A stretch of DNA of 57,625 nt from Bacteroides caecigallinarum (GTDB taxonomy: Bacteria > Bacteroidota > Bacteroidia > Bacteroidales > Bacteroidaceae), in contig NZ_JADYTF010000005.1 in the NCBI RefSeq assembly GCF_021530995.1, positions 1-57,625 on the forward strand, read 5' to 3'. A program made the translations under genes and the position numbers. The notes under the pieces were generated by a model. That model searched no databases and had not been told where the DNA came from. It saw only the letters and a list, made by a program, of their open reading frames with translations. The number at the start of each line of letters is the position of its first letter. Position 1 is the stretch's first letter. Below are positions 40,803 through 49,481 of the stretch, piece after piece.

Positions 40803-42104
40803 TTATTCGTCTCTCAAAGCTTCAGTCGGGGCAATATTACTTATCCGGTGTGCCGGAATATAGATACCTGTCAGTACTACCAGAAGCAGGATGAGATAGA
40901 TGATGAATGACACTATAAGGAAGTGCTGTCCGAAATTGTCAATCCAACAAGGTTGTGTTATGGCATTGATATAGCTGCTTACCTCATGTAGCCCTTCACT
41001 GAGACCATATTGCATATATATTATGCATCCTATAAATGTAGCTATGGTTGTCAGTGCCGTACCTTCACCAAGCAGTAGCAGACGGATGTTGTGTGGTGTA
41101 GCTCCATACGACAGCATCACCCCGATTTCTTCACGTCGTGTACGTGTCTGTAGCCAGAAAGTACCTATTACACCGAGGCAAAGATTTATAAGGAAGAACA
41201 TTGCTACACTCAGATTTCGACGATATAGTGAAGTGCTGCTGTAAAACTCGCTGTCCGCAATAAGGTCGTCATACGACTGAAGGTCGCGTGCATAAAGATT
41301 GCCCGCCCGCATCTCACGAAGCATCCATGGCTTGAAATCATGAAGGAAGCGTTCCATGCTGACTCCTTCTTTTATACGGACCACAATATGCATATCTTCC
41401 AGATTATCAAGAATGTCGGGATGACTTTCTGGAATGAATACAGTCGGCAAAGGACGAAGGTCATTGGCATATTTGAAAGGTTTTACAGTACCCACAACAG
41501 ATACATAGGTGGTATCTTTTCCCTCTGCCTCCCAACAGCGCTGTCTGTTATAAGTCTTGGTATGAAACATGCCTTCCAAAGCATCCTCTGTCAGTATTAT
41601 ATCGGATTCGCTAAAAGTATAGTCAGAAAGCTGGTTTACTGACATGCTGCCTTCTCCATGCTTGAAACCGTATGTTTCAAAGAAATTGGTATGTGGCCAG
41701 AAGGAAATGTTCATAACGGTAAAATCTATAGAATCCCCTTCTGCTGTCAGGCTGGAACTGCTGCTGCCCGCTGAGCATGGATATGCGAAAGAAACCATAG
41801 GAGTGGCATTCTTTACATCCGGATGCTGCCGTGTACGTTCAACAATATTCATGTATGCTTGCATCAGAGAAGCAGAATCCGCGCCTTGGGGATCATAGCC
41901 GGGGGCTTGTGGCTGGAGCATGGCTACTGATACCATGCATAGCCGGTCTGCGTCATAACCAAGTGGACGTTGACGGTCGTATGTAACAACGATTACTGGG
42001 TCGAATATAATCCACGAAAGTACAGCCACCAATATCAGTTCAGCCATAAGCCAACCGTTGTTACGGCGACGGGACCATAAGTTCTTAAGTATAAGTTTTA
42101 GCAT
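40803..42104 (-). CDS. MacB/FtsX-like ABC permease, B-type, pair 3
   Basis: 433 residues from ATG 42104. An upstream start at 42137 would overlap the preceding gene by 29 bp and adds a non-family leader, so it is not preferred. N-terminus LKLILKNLWSRRRNNGWLMA, helix at about 18-38, periplasmic part to about 300, then FWLQTRTRREEIGVMLSYGA in the FtsX region and IAPTEALRDE at the end. Very close paralogue of the 43485-44783 protein (for example the shared FDPVxVVTxDR and GYDADRLC segments), the product of the tandem duplication. Confidence 0.9.
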   Translation of the reverse strand: MLKLILKNLWSRRRNNGWLMAELILVAVLSWIIFDPVIVVTYDRQRPLGYDADRLCMVSVAMLQPQAPGYDPQGADSASLMQAYMNIVERTRQHPDVKNATPMVSFAYPCSAGSSSSSLTAEGDSIDFTVMNISFWPHTNFFETYGFKHGEGSMSVNQLSDYTFSESDIILTEDALEGMFHTKTYNRQRCWEAEGKDTTYVSVVGTVKPFKYANDLRPLPTVFIPESHPDILDNLEDMHIVVRIKEGVSMERFLHDFKPWMLREMRAGNLYARDLQSYDDLIADSEFYSSTSLYRRNLSVAMFFLINLCLGVIGTFWLQTRTRREEIGVMLSYGATPHNIRLLLLGEGTALTTIATFIGCIIYMQYGLSEGLHEVSSYINAITQPCWIDNFGQHFLIVSFIIYLILLLVVLTGIYIPAHRISNIAPTEALRDE

Positions 42105-42108
42105 AATA

Positions 42109-43428
42109 TTACCTTTTTTCGTAAAGAGAATATACAATAGGTTTACGGAGCGACATCCATGCCGGGAGTAATGCTGACAGAAGGTTCAGCAAAAGGCAGA
42201 GCAGAAAGGCTATGCCAAACACTGTAGGTGCGAAAAGCATTTCGCCGGACACATATAGATTTGCACCTTCAGGAGTGGCCATAGGCCAGTCGCTGAGTAG
42301 GGTGAAAATCCATTCACGTCCCAGATAGACGGTGGTCCATGCCACTATCAGTCCTATAATGCCGCCTGCTACGGTAAGGAAAAGATTTTCCCACATAACC
42401 TGCGACAGAAGTGCGCCTTTGTTGGCTCCGAATGACTTGCGGACACCCATCTCCGGCAGACGGCTTTCCATACGGCTGGCAATGAGTCCGCTCAGGTTCA
42501 GGGCAGGTACCAATAGCAATACTAATACCACGACTATAAGATATCCTGCCGATTTCCAGAAACTGAAGCTGACATCTGATGGACGTTCCTGAAAAACACT
42601 TGCGAAGTGTGAAGTTGGTTGCTCCCACAATTCTATACTCCAGGAATCCTTGTATTCCAGGTTTACACGCCTTGTCAGTTCCTTTATTTCGGCACGTAGG
42701 GCATCAGCCTGAGCATCATCTTTAACAAGGAAAGTAATGTTATATTGACCGCAATAAGGAAACCTTTCGGTGAGTGGCTTCTTATAATTCGGAATAACCG
42801 AGTAGGGAAGATATACCTGTGCGTACGATTCATTTGTAAGGTAGCTTGCTCCACGGACTACTCCACACACACGATAGTCAATATAGTCAAGTGTGAACGA
42901 ACGTCCCACTACTTCATCTGTGCTTCCGAAAAGTCGTCGGGCTAGATCATCCGATATGACAGCTGTACGTATGCCGCTTTCCAAATCAGAATCAGTGAAT
43001 GGGTTGCCATCTACAAAACGCAATGGGTAGATACGGAAGAAAGCAGGGTCCACCAGCTTTAATGCCGGACGAAAATCACCGCTACGGTCGGCTGGCTGGA
43101 TATATCCGGCTCCAGACATTCCGCTTCCCAAATGGGCTGAAACCGCTACAACGTTTTTTAGAGTATATATCCATTCCTGTAATGCACGATAACTTAGGCC
43201 TGCATTCAAGTTGGATTTCTCTTTTTCCGAATGAAACAAGGCATTGGTCAAATATAAAGTGTTGCTTCGGTTTTCTTCTGGATACACCGGTGCCAGCTTT
43301 ACATAGTAAATCACAGCCATGATAACCGTCATTGCAATTGCAAGGCCTGTTCCTGTAATGTAAAGAGTACTGAATAGGCGGTTCTGCCTCATCAATTCAA
43401 TGGCTTGTTTAAAGTATGTTTTTATCAT
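42109..43428 (-). CDS. MacB/FtsX-like ABC permease, A-type, pair 3
   Basis: 439 residues. Starts IKTYFKQAIELMRQNRLFST, as does the pair-2 A-type protein; helix 1 at about 20-42, periplasmic domain to about 285, then helices 2-4. FtsX motif: LNLSGLIASRMESRLPEMGV. The first 70 bases of the gene are identical to those of the 44789-46105 gene, and the identity continues upstream into a relic of the ATPase gene. Ends SLYEKR. With its B partner it would form the membrane part of a pump that shares the single ATPase. Confidence 0.9.
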   Translation of the reverse strand: MIKTYFKQAIELMRQNRLFSTLYITGTGLAIAMTVIMAVIYYVKLAPVYPEENRSNTLYLTNALFHSEKEKSNLNAGLSYRALQEWIYTLKNVVAVSAHLGSGMSGAGYIQPADRSGDFRPALKLVDPAFFRIYPLRFVDGNPFTDSDLESGIRTAVISDDLARRLFGSTDEVVGRSFTLDYIDYRVCGVVRGASYLTNESYAQVYLPYSVIPNYKKPLTERFPYCGQYNITFLVKDDAQADALRAEIKELTRRVNLEYKDSWSIELWEQPTSHFASVFQERPSDVSFSFWKSAGYLIVVVLVLLLVPALNLSGLIASRMESRLPEMGVRKSFGANKGALLSQVMWENLFLTVAGGIIGLIVAWTTVYLGREWIFTLLSDWPMATPEGANLYVSGEMLFAPTVFGIAFLLCLLLNLLSALLPAWMSLRKPIVYSLYEKR

Positions 43429-43447
43429 ATAGAAGTTTCTTGATATT

Positions 43448-43486
43448 TTATCCTATCTGACGTCCGTCAAAGAAACGTACGGTTTC
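43448..43486 (-). pseudogene. relic of the ABC ATPase 3' end
   Basis: Reading on the minus strand: ETVRFFDGRQIG then TAA (43448-43450). The intact ATPase ends TIRFFDGRQIG. Bases 43358-43468 match 46035-46145 at 110 of 111 positions, spanning the ATPase end, the spacer and the start of the A-type permease. It is a scar of tandem duplication, with the rest of the ATPase copy missing. Confidence 0.85.
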
Positions 43487-44783
43487 ATTCATCACGTAAA
43501 GCCTCCGTAGGCGAAATGGCGCTTATCTTCCGGGCGGGAATATAAATGCCGACCAACACTACAACTAATAGAATCAGGTAAATGATGAACGAAACGATAA
43601 AGAAGTGTTGCCCGAAGTTATGAACCCAATAAGAATCAGTCGTTTCCATACCTGTCTGTCCTTGAGCCAATCCTTCACTGATAGCATATTGCAAATAAAA
43701 CAGACATCCTATCAGGGTAGAAGCTGTAGTAAGCATAATTCCTTCACCCAACAGGAAACGAACAATGTCTCTCCGCGTAGCACCGTAAGATAACATAACC
43801 CCAACTTCTTCACGACGATTGCGAGTCTGCACCCAAAATGTTCCAGACACACCCAGACACAAATTGATAAGGAAGAACACCGCCATCGCCACATTTCGCT
43901 GATAAAGTGTCATCGTTCCCGTATTATACTCGCGTTTGGTTATCAATTGCTGATAAGACTCTACCTTCTGTGCATACAAATTACCGGCACGCAGTTCACG
44001 CACCATCCACGGATGAAACCGGTGCAAGAACCGATCCATGCTAACCCCTTCTTCCAGTCGAACCAATATTTTTACATCATTAGGAAAATAACTCAAGTCA
44101 ATGGAATTCATTGGAACAAAAGTCACAGGTATGGGTTGCCAGTCACTATACATACGGAAAGTACCTGTAGTACCTACTACATTCGTATATAGTGTATCTT
44201 TACTACTAATTTGCCAAAAGCGGCATCCCTGAGGATTGTCTGTATGAAAGAATGTTTCCAGCGTATTTTCCGAAAGTACCAAGTCACCTTCCTTGTATGG
44301 ATAATCTGAAAGTTCTTCCAATGTCATTCCCTTGCCCGGACGAAAGCCATACGTTTCGAAAAACTGTGTATGAGGCAAAAACTCTATGTAACGCATCCGA
44401 CAAGGAATGGTATCTCCTACAGGCATACGTGTCGTAATTCCTTGTCCTTGTGAGTTAGGATAAAGCCACCCTAAAATAGGAGTTGCATGTTTTACCTCTG
44501 GATAGTTACGCACTCTCTGTACCAGATTATCGTAAGCCCTTGCCAGGGAAGCCGAATCTGTGGCCTGTCTGTCGAACCCGGGAGCATTGGGGCGGAATAC
44601 ATTCAACGACACCAAACAGAGACGATCGGCATCATACCCCAAAGGAATCATACGGTCATGCGTCACAACCAGTACAGGGTCAAATATCACCCATGAGACA
44701 ATACACACAATAATCAATTCAGCCATTAACCAACCGTAGCGGAGCCGACGGAACCATAATGTCTTAAGAATAAGTCTAAACAT
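43485..44783 (-). CDS. MacB/FtsX-like ABC permease, B-type, pair 2
   Basis: 432 residues. N-terminus FRLILKTLWFRRLRYGWLMA, helix 1 at about 18-38 (LIIVCIVSWVIFDPVLVV), periplasmic domain to about 295, FtsX region with FWVQTRNRREEVGVMLSYGA and three helices, end ISPTEALRDE. Close paralogue of the 40803-42104 gene. It lies 5 bp after its A-type partner. Its last bases run into the ATPase relic. Confidence 0.9.
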   Translation of the reverse strand: MFRLILKTLWFRRLRYGWLMAELIIVCIVSWVIFDPVLVVTHDRMIPLGYDADRLCLVSLNVFRPNAPGFDRQATDSASLARAYDNLVQRVRNYPEVKHATPILGWLYPNSQGQGITTRMPVGDTIPCRMRYIEFLPHTQFFETYGFRPGKGMTLEELSDYPYKEGDLVLSENTLETFFHTDNPQGCRFWQISSKDTLYTNVVGTTGTFRMYSDWQPIPVTFVPMNSIDLSYFPNDVKILVRLEEGVSMDRFLHRFHPWMVRELRAGNLYAQKVESYQQLITKREYNTGTMTLYQRNVAMAVFFLINLCLGVSGTFWVQTRNRREEVGVMLSYGATRRDIVRFLLGEGIMLTTASTLIGCLFYLQYAISEGLAQGQTGMETTDSYWVHNFGQHFFIVSFIIYLILLVVVLVGIYIPARKISAISPTEALRDE

Positions 44784-44788
44784 AGCTT

Positions 44789-46105
44789 TTATCTTTTTTC
44801 ATAAAGTGAATTCATAATCGGATTACGCAGAGACAACCATGCCGGAATGAGGGCTGAAAGTATGTTCAGTACCAAACAGAACAGTAAGGTTATAAGAAAG
44901 ACAGAAGGGGCAAACAGCATTTCACCTGATACATAGACATCTGTTCCTTCAGGTATCAGCGATGCATAACGATCGAATACACGGAATACCCATTCCCGAC
45001 AGCCATACAAAGCAATCCAAGCTATCGCCATTCCCAGTACTCCACCGGCCAAAGTCAACATGAAATTCTCCCAAAGTACTTGTGAGAGCAGTTCGTTCCT
45101 TCTTCCTCCAAACACCTTGCGAATCCCCATTTCAGGCAAACGGCTTTCCATGCGGCTGGCTATCAGTCCACTCAAGTTCAATGCAGGCACCAGCAACAGA
45201 ATTAACAAGATGAACAATAGATAGCGGACTGCTCTCCACCAGTTGCCTTCTCCACCGACTGACATCATCAAAGACGCATGCAGATGGGAAACCGGATCTT
45301 CATCTATGTTCATTTTTAGACCATCGGCCTCGTGCAACAGATTCTGCTTGCGCACAATCTCGTGAACTTCTTCACACAGGGCCTTACCTTGCTTTCCGTC
45401 TTCCACCAATACCGTCACCTGAAAAGGACCACAATAAGGGACTTCTGGATAAGCTGCATCACGATACCCTTCCATCGTACTATAAGGCACATACAGGTCC
45501 GCATACGAGCGGTTTGTCAGATGACTGGCGCCACGAACCACTCCGCATACTTGATAGGTCTCGTAATTCAGCAGAAACTGATATCCGACAACTCCGTTCT
45601 CCTTTCCAAACAGACGACGCGCCAACTTGTCGGTAATAACAGCTTTTCGAATGCCACTTTCCAAATCAGACTGAGCGAAAGGCTGTCCATCGAAAAAGTG
45701 GAAAGCATAAATCCGAAAATAAGCCGGATCGGTTTCTACAATGTTCACCGGGAAATCACCGCTACGGTCGGAAGGCTGAATGTACTTCACAGCTCCGAAA
45801 GTTGAAGCACTCACCTCACGGGCATTTTTCAACGGATAAAACCACTCTTGTAATGCCCTGTACGAGTAAGAATAACTCCACGACTGAAAACGCCCGTCCT
45901 TGTTCCGCTCGAAAGACGTTCCCGACAGGTAATACGTATCTCTCCGGTTAACCTCCGGATATATAGGTGCCAATTTTACATAATAGACAACCGCTACAAT
46001 CACCGTCATGGCGATAGACAGCCCCGTACCAACTATGTAAAGAGTACTGAATAGGCGGTTCTGCCTCATCAATTCAATGGCTTGTTTAAAGTATGTTTTT
46101 ATCAT
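44789..46105 (-). CDS. MacB/FtsX-like ABC permease, A-type, pair 2
   Basis: 438 residues. IKTYFKQAIELMRQNRLFST start, helix 1 at about 20-42, periplasmic domain with FGKENGVVGYQFLLNYETYQ, then LNLSGLIASRMESRLPEMGI in the FtsX region and helices 2-4. It follows the ATPase gene at 19 bp. Closest relative in the window is the 42109-43428 protein. Both duplicated genes keep full length and the conserved coupling-helix region, so both copies are probably used. Confidence 0.9.
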   Translation of the reverse strand: MIKTYFKQAIELMRQNRLFSTLYIVGTGLSIAMTVIVAVVYYVKLAPIYPEVNRRDTYYLSGTSFERNKDGRFQSWSYSYSYRALQEWFYPLKNAREVSASTFGAVKYIQPSDRSGDFPVNIVETDPAYFRIYAFHFFDGQPFAQSDLESGIRKAVITDKLARRLFGKENGVVGYQFLLNYETYQVCGVVRGASHLTNRSYADLYVPYSTMEGYRDAAYPEVPYCGPFQVTVLVEDGKQGKALCEEVHEIVRKQNLLHEADGLKMNIDEDPVSHLHASLMMSVGGEGNWWRAVRYLLFILLILLLVPALNLSGLIASRMESRLPEMGIRKVFGGRRNELLSQVLWENFMLTLAGGVLGMAIAWIALYGCREWVFRVFDRYASLIPEGTDVYVSGEMLFAPSVFLITLLFCLVLNILSALIPAWLSLRNPIMNSLYEKR

Positions 46106-46124
46106 ATAGAAGTTTCTTGGTATT

Positions 46125-46796
46125 TTATCCTATCTGACGTCCGTCGAAGAATCGTATAGTTCTTGAGGTTTGCTTAGCCTGTTCTTCGTTGTGTGTAACC
46201 ATCACTATCGTGCGTCCGTCTTCTTTATTGAGCTGATGCAGCAGTTCCATAACTTCAGCACCCATTTTTGAATCCAGATTACCGGTCGGTTCGTCGGCAA
46301 GTATGATTTCCGGATTTCCGATAATTGCGCGTGCTATCGCAACACGCTGGCACTGACCGCCGGATAGTTGTGAAGGCATGTGTCGCATACGATGGCTCAG
46401 TCCTACCTTCTTCAGAACCTCTTCTGCCAGTTGTCTGCGTTCTTTTGCCGATACGTTTCTGTACAGAAGCGGAAGTTCCACATTGTCAATCACATTCAAT
46501 GAATTGATAAGATGAAACGACTGGAATACAAATCCCAGGTTCTTGTTGCGGAAAGCAGCCAGTTCCTTGTCTTTCATCCCTTCTACTACTGTTCCTGCTA
46601 TTTTAATAGTTCCGCTTGTAGGAGCATCCAGCAGCCCCATAATGTTCAGCAATGTTGATTTTCCACAACCGGAAGGTCCCATAATACTGAGAAACTCACC
46701 TTTTTCCACATTCAGGTTTACATTTTCCAAAGCCTGAGTCTCTATTTCGTTAGTACGGTAAATCTTGTTGATCCCTGTCAGTTCAATCATGTTCAT
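46125..46796 (-). CDS. LolD/MacB-type ABC transporter ATPase
   Basis: 223 residues, one nucleotide-binding domain. Walker A GPSGCGKST, Q-loop FVFQSFHL, signature LSGGQCQRVAIA, Walker B IILADEPTGNLDS, and H-loop MVTHNEEQA. This is the only ATPase of the operon, serving eight permease genes. As MacB-type ATPases are dimers that drive mechanotransmission through FtsX-like permeases, it probably forms pumps with each A/B pair in turn. Start may be 46796 or two codons later. It lies between pair 1 and pair 2. Confidence 0.95.
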   Translation of the reverse strand: MNMIELTGINKIYRTNEIETQALENVNLNVEKGEFLSIMGPSGCGKSTLLNIMGLLDAPTSGTIKIAGTVVEGMKDKELAAFRNKNLGFVFQSFHLINSLNVIDNVELPLLYRNVSAKERRQLAEEVLKKVGLSHRMRHMPSQLSGGQCQRVAIARAIIGNPEIILADEPTGNLDSKMGAEVMELLHQLNKEDGRTIVMVTHNEEQAKQTSRTIRFFDGRQIG

Positions 46797-46845
46797 AGTC
46801 TGTTGTTATTTAATTGTTAGTTATATGTTTTTTTATTATAAATCT

Positions 46846-48156
46846 TTATTCGTTTCTTAAAGCATCGGCCGGCAAAGTGCGTGCAGCCCGTACAACCGGA
46901 ATATATGTCCCTATCATCGCTATTATCAGCAATATCAGATAACTGATTATAAGAACTATAGAAAAGTGGAAGCCGAAGCGGTTCTGCCAGTATTCAGGAT
47001 TCGGTACGAAATAACGGTTCATTTCTACAGCATACATACCACTGATATACGCATTATAAAGCAAGAAAGGAATGACCAGCACGAAAGCTGTTGTCAATAA
47101 TAACCATGCCTCGATAAGGAATTGTCGCACAATACACCTTTGCGATGCTCCCAAGCTGCGCATCACACCTATCTCTTCCCGACGGGCATTGCTACGAATC
47201 CAGAAGGTTCCCACCATACCCAAGAAGATGCAAAGCAGGGCGAAACCAGTCAAGGCATATTGCAGGCGGAGCTTGTTGGTTACGCCGCTTGCCATCGCAT
47301 AGGCCTCACTCATGTCTGAAAATTTTTTCAGACTTTCAAAATAGAAATTGCCAATGGATAGTTGAGACCCCACTTCCTGCTGGAAACGCTGTATGAAGGC
47401 TGATTCGTCCACACCTGATTTCAGACGGATGACAAAAGGATACATCCACGCCATATAAGGACTTCCGTGCATATCATCATACATGTGGACAATGAGCGGA
47501 TAAGGCTGTTCGTAATCACGGTGCTTGAAGTCACGGAATACACCTGCCACTTCCGAAGGTTCATCGTCCTCATAAACTTTTTTCCCAACTGCATCTGCCG
47601 TACCAAATAGACGTAGGGCTAACAGTTCAGATATGAAGACTTTTCCTTGAGTCTGTTCGGGTAACCGGATATCATCGCCCGTACGGACATCTTTCATGCC
47701 GTAGGTACGGAGCATATTGCTGCCATCAAGTGTTATGAAATTGTACCACTGGGCATTTACGTAGCCTTCTTTTTTGTGTAAAGAGGCGGTATCGGCAAAA
47801 ACTTGTGTTCCGCTCCACGAGTTGCTGTTAGGAAAACTTTGGTTAGCGGAAATGGACCAGCACTCTACCTCAGGCTGCTCACGCACTATGCGGGCGATAC
47901 GATGGTAAGCCACCAGATTCATAGAGTCGGAAGCCATATCGGGATTGAAGTTCCCGTTCGTCGCGTCGTACATGCCGATGTTCACCACATAAAGTCCTTC
48001 GGGATTATAGCCACGGTCGATAGCACGGTTGGCGGTCAATACATAGATTGGATCGATAACTGTCCACAAGAAAAAACTGACAACCAGCAATTCCAAGAAT
48101 ATCCAGCCGTTCTGACGGCGCTGGTTCCATAGTTGGTGTAAAATAGTTCGTATCAT
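46846..48156 (-). CDS. MacB/FtsX-like ABC permease, B-type, pair 1
   Basis: 436 residues. N-terminus IRTILHQLWNQRRQNGWIFL, helix 1 at about 18-40, periplasmic domain to about 290, FtsX region FWIRSNARREEIGVMRSLGA and three helices, end LPADALRNE. It lies 6 bp after its A-type partner and 49 bp before the ATPase. Less like pair 2/3 B-type proteins than they are like each other, so pair 1 split off earlier. Confidence 0.9.
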   Translation of the reverse strand: MIRTILHQLWNQRRQNGWIFLELLVVSFFLWTVIDPIYVLTANRAIDRGYNPEGLYVVNIGMYDATNGNFNPDMASDSMNLVAYHRIARIVREQPEVECWSISANQSFPNSNSWSGTQVFADTASLHKKEGYVNAQWYNFITLDGSNMLRTYGMKDVRTGDDIRLPEQTQGKVFISELLALRLFGTADAVGKKVYEDDEPSEVAGVFRDFKHRDYEQPYPLIVHMYDDMHGSPYMAWMYPFVIRLKSGVDESAFIQRFQQEVGSQLSIGNFYFESLKKFSDMSEAYAMASGVTNKLRLQYALTGFALLCIFLGMVGTFWIRSNARREEIGVMRSLGASQRCIVRQFLIEAWLLLTTAFVLVIPFLLYNAYISGMYAVEMNRYFVPNPEYWQNRFGFHFSIVLIISYLILLIIAMIGTYIPVVRAARTLPADALRNE

Positions 48157-48162
48157 GACATT

Positions 48163-49467
48163 TTATTTTTTCGAGTTCAACGATTCTGTGATGGTATGTC
48201 GCAACGCATACAAAGCGGGTACAAGCGCCGACACCACATTGAGCACAACGCACACGGCCAAGGCAATGCCGAATACCGCAGGATTGAACAACATTTCTAC
48301 CGTGAACGAAGTGGAAAGGGAGGTATCGTAAATGTTCTTGTCGAATAGTGTCAGAATCCAGTCGCTGGCCGTCAATACAATCAAATATGAGAATACCAGT
48401 CCAACCAGTCCACCCAATAATGTCAACAGGAGATTCTCGCAAAGCATCTGCTCCAACAAACATCGACGGGTAGCTCCGTATGCCTTGCGGAGACCCAATT
48501 CTGAAATACGGCTATCCATCCGCGAAGAAATCATTCCACTCAAGTTCAATGCCGGAATGAAAAGTAAAGCCAGCAGGATATAAAGAAAATCTTTAGCCAG
48601 ATCCATCATGTCCGGAACCTTATCCAAATCCTGACGGAAGGTGCTGAGCCAATATATGTCCGGTTGTCCCATAAGGTCGTATTCATAGTCTTTGTCCTGC
48701 TGTGAATACCGGCGGAACACATCCTGTACCTCACTACGTACCTTTTCAATATTCGCCTTATCGTCAACCAACAGGTAAGCGTACACATTACCCAGCAATC
48801 CCATACGGTCCAACTCTTTTTGGATGTATTGTGCATTGAGCAATGGCAGCCAAAGATCGCCCACCGTTTCTGGTGTAGCATTGGATACGTCCTGTACCAC
48901 GCCACACACACGGTAATCACGTCCATTGAAACTGAAATGACGTCCCGTTACTCCCTCGACCGTAGCAAACAGACGTCTGGCCAGTGATTCGCTAAGGACG
49001 GCTACCGGTGACTTGGCTTCAACATCTTCCTGTGTAAAAGGGTGGCCTTCGATGAAACGGAAAGAAAAGAGTTTCCAAAAGTCTTCGTTGGCAAAACGTG
49101 GAACTGCCTTGAAAGGTTTTACACCCGTAGCAGACACCTGATAATTTTCCCAAGAATCAAACATACTACCGGCTACAAATTCTACATGGGGCAGGTCTGC
49201 AAGCATTTCATCAATCACATAATAAGCCATACCACCGTTGATAGTCCAGTTTTCGGGCTTGCCCTTCGGGTAGCGTTTTATCGGTTTGACAACGAGTGTC
49301 CTATTACGGTTGTATTCAGGATAGACAGGACCGAACTTTACGTAGAAGATAATGAAGAGAGTCATCACCAGCGCAATGGACAGGCCTGTACCCACCACGT
49401 ATATACCGGTAAAAAGTTTGTGTTGTCCGACAAGTGTCCATGCTTGTCTGAAGTAATTCCTTATCAT
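48163..49467 (-). CDS. MacB/FtsX-like ABC permease, A-type, pair 1
   Basis: 434 residues. Start IRNYFRQAWTLVGQHKLFTG, helix 1 at about 22-45, a periplasmic domain to about 285 (LFATVEGVTGRHFSFNGRDY), FtsX region LNLSGMISSRMDSRISELGL and helices 2-4. First permease of the operon, 14 bp after the adaptor gene. Substrate unknown. The layout adaptor-permease-permease-ATPase here is likely the ancestral core of the operon. Confidence 0.9.
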   Translation of the reverse strand: MIRNYFRQAWTLVGQHKLFTGIYVVGTGLSIALVMTLFIIFYVKFGPVYPEYNRNRTLVVKPIKRYPKGKPENWTINGGMAYYVIDEMLADLPHVEFVAGSMFDSWENYQVSATGVKPFKAVPRFANEDFWKLFSFRFIEGHPFTQEDVEAKSPVAVLSESLARRLFATVEGVTGRHFSFNGRDYRVCGVVQDVSNATPETVGDLWLPLLNAQYIQKELDRMGLLGNVYAYLLVDDKANIEKVRSEVQDVFRRYSQQDKDYEYDLMGQPDIYWLSTFRQDLDKVPDMMDLAKDFLYILLALLFIPALNLSGMISSRMDSRISELGLRKAYGATRRCLLEQMLCENLLLTLLGGLVGLVFSYLIVLTASDWILTLFDKNIYDTSLSTSFTVEMLFNPAVFGIALAVCVVLNVVSALVPALYALRHTITESLNSKK

Positions 49468-49481
49468 ACTTATCGCTGTAT

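Noticed and set aside
42104-42137. Start of the pair-3 B-type permease at 42137.
   Set aside because: Gives a 29-bp overlap and a leader not found in the paralogues; ATG 42104 aligns with them.
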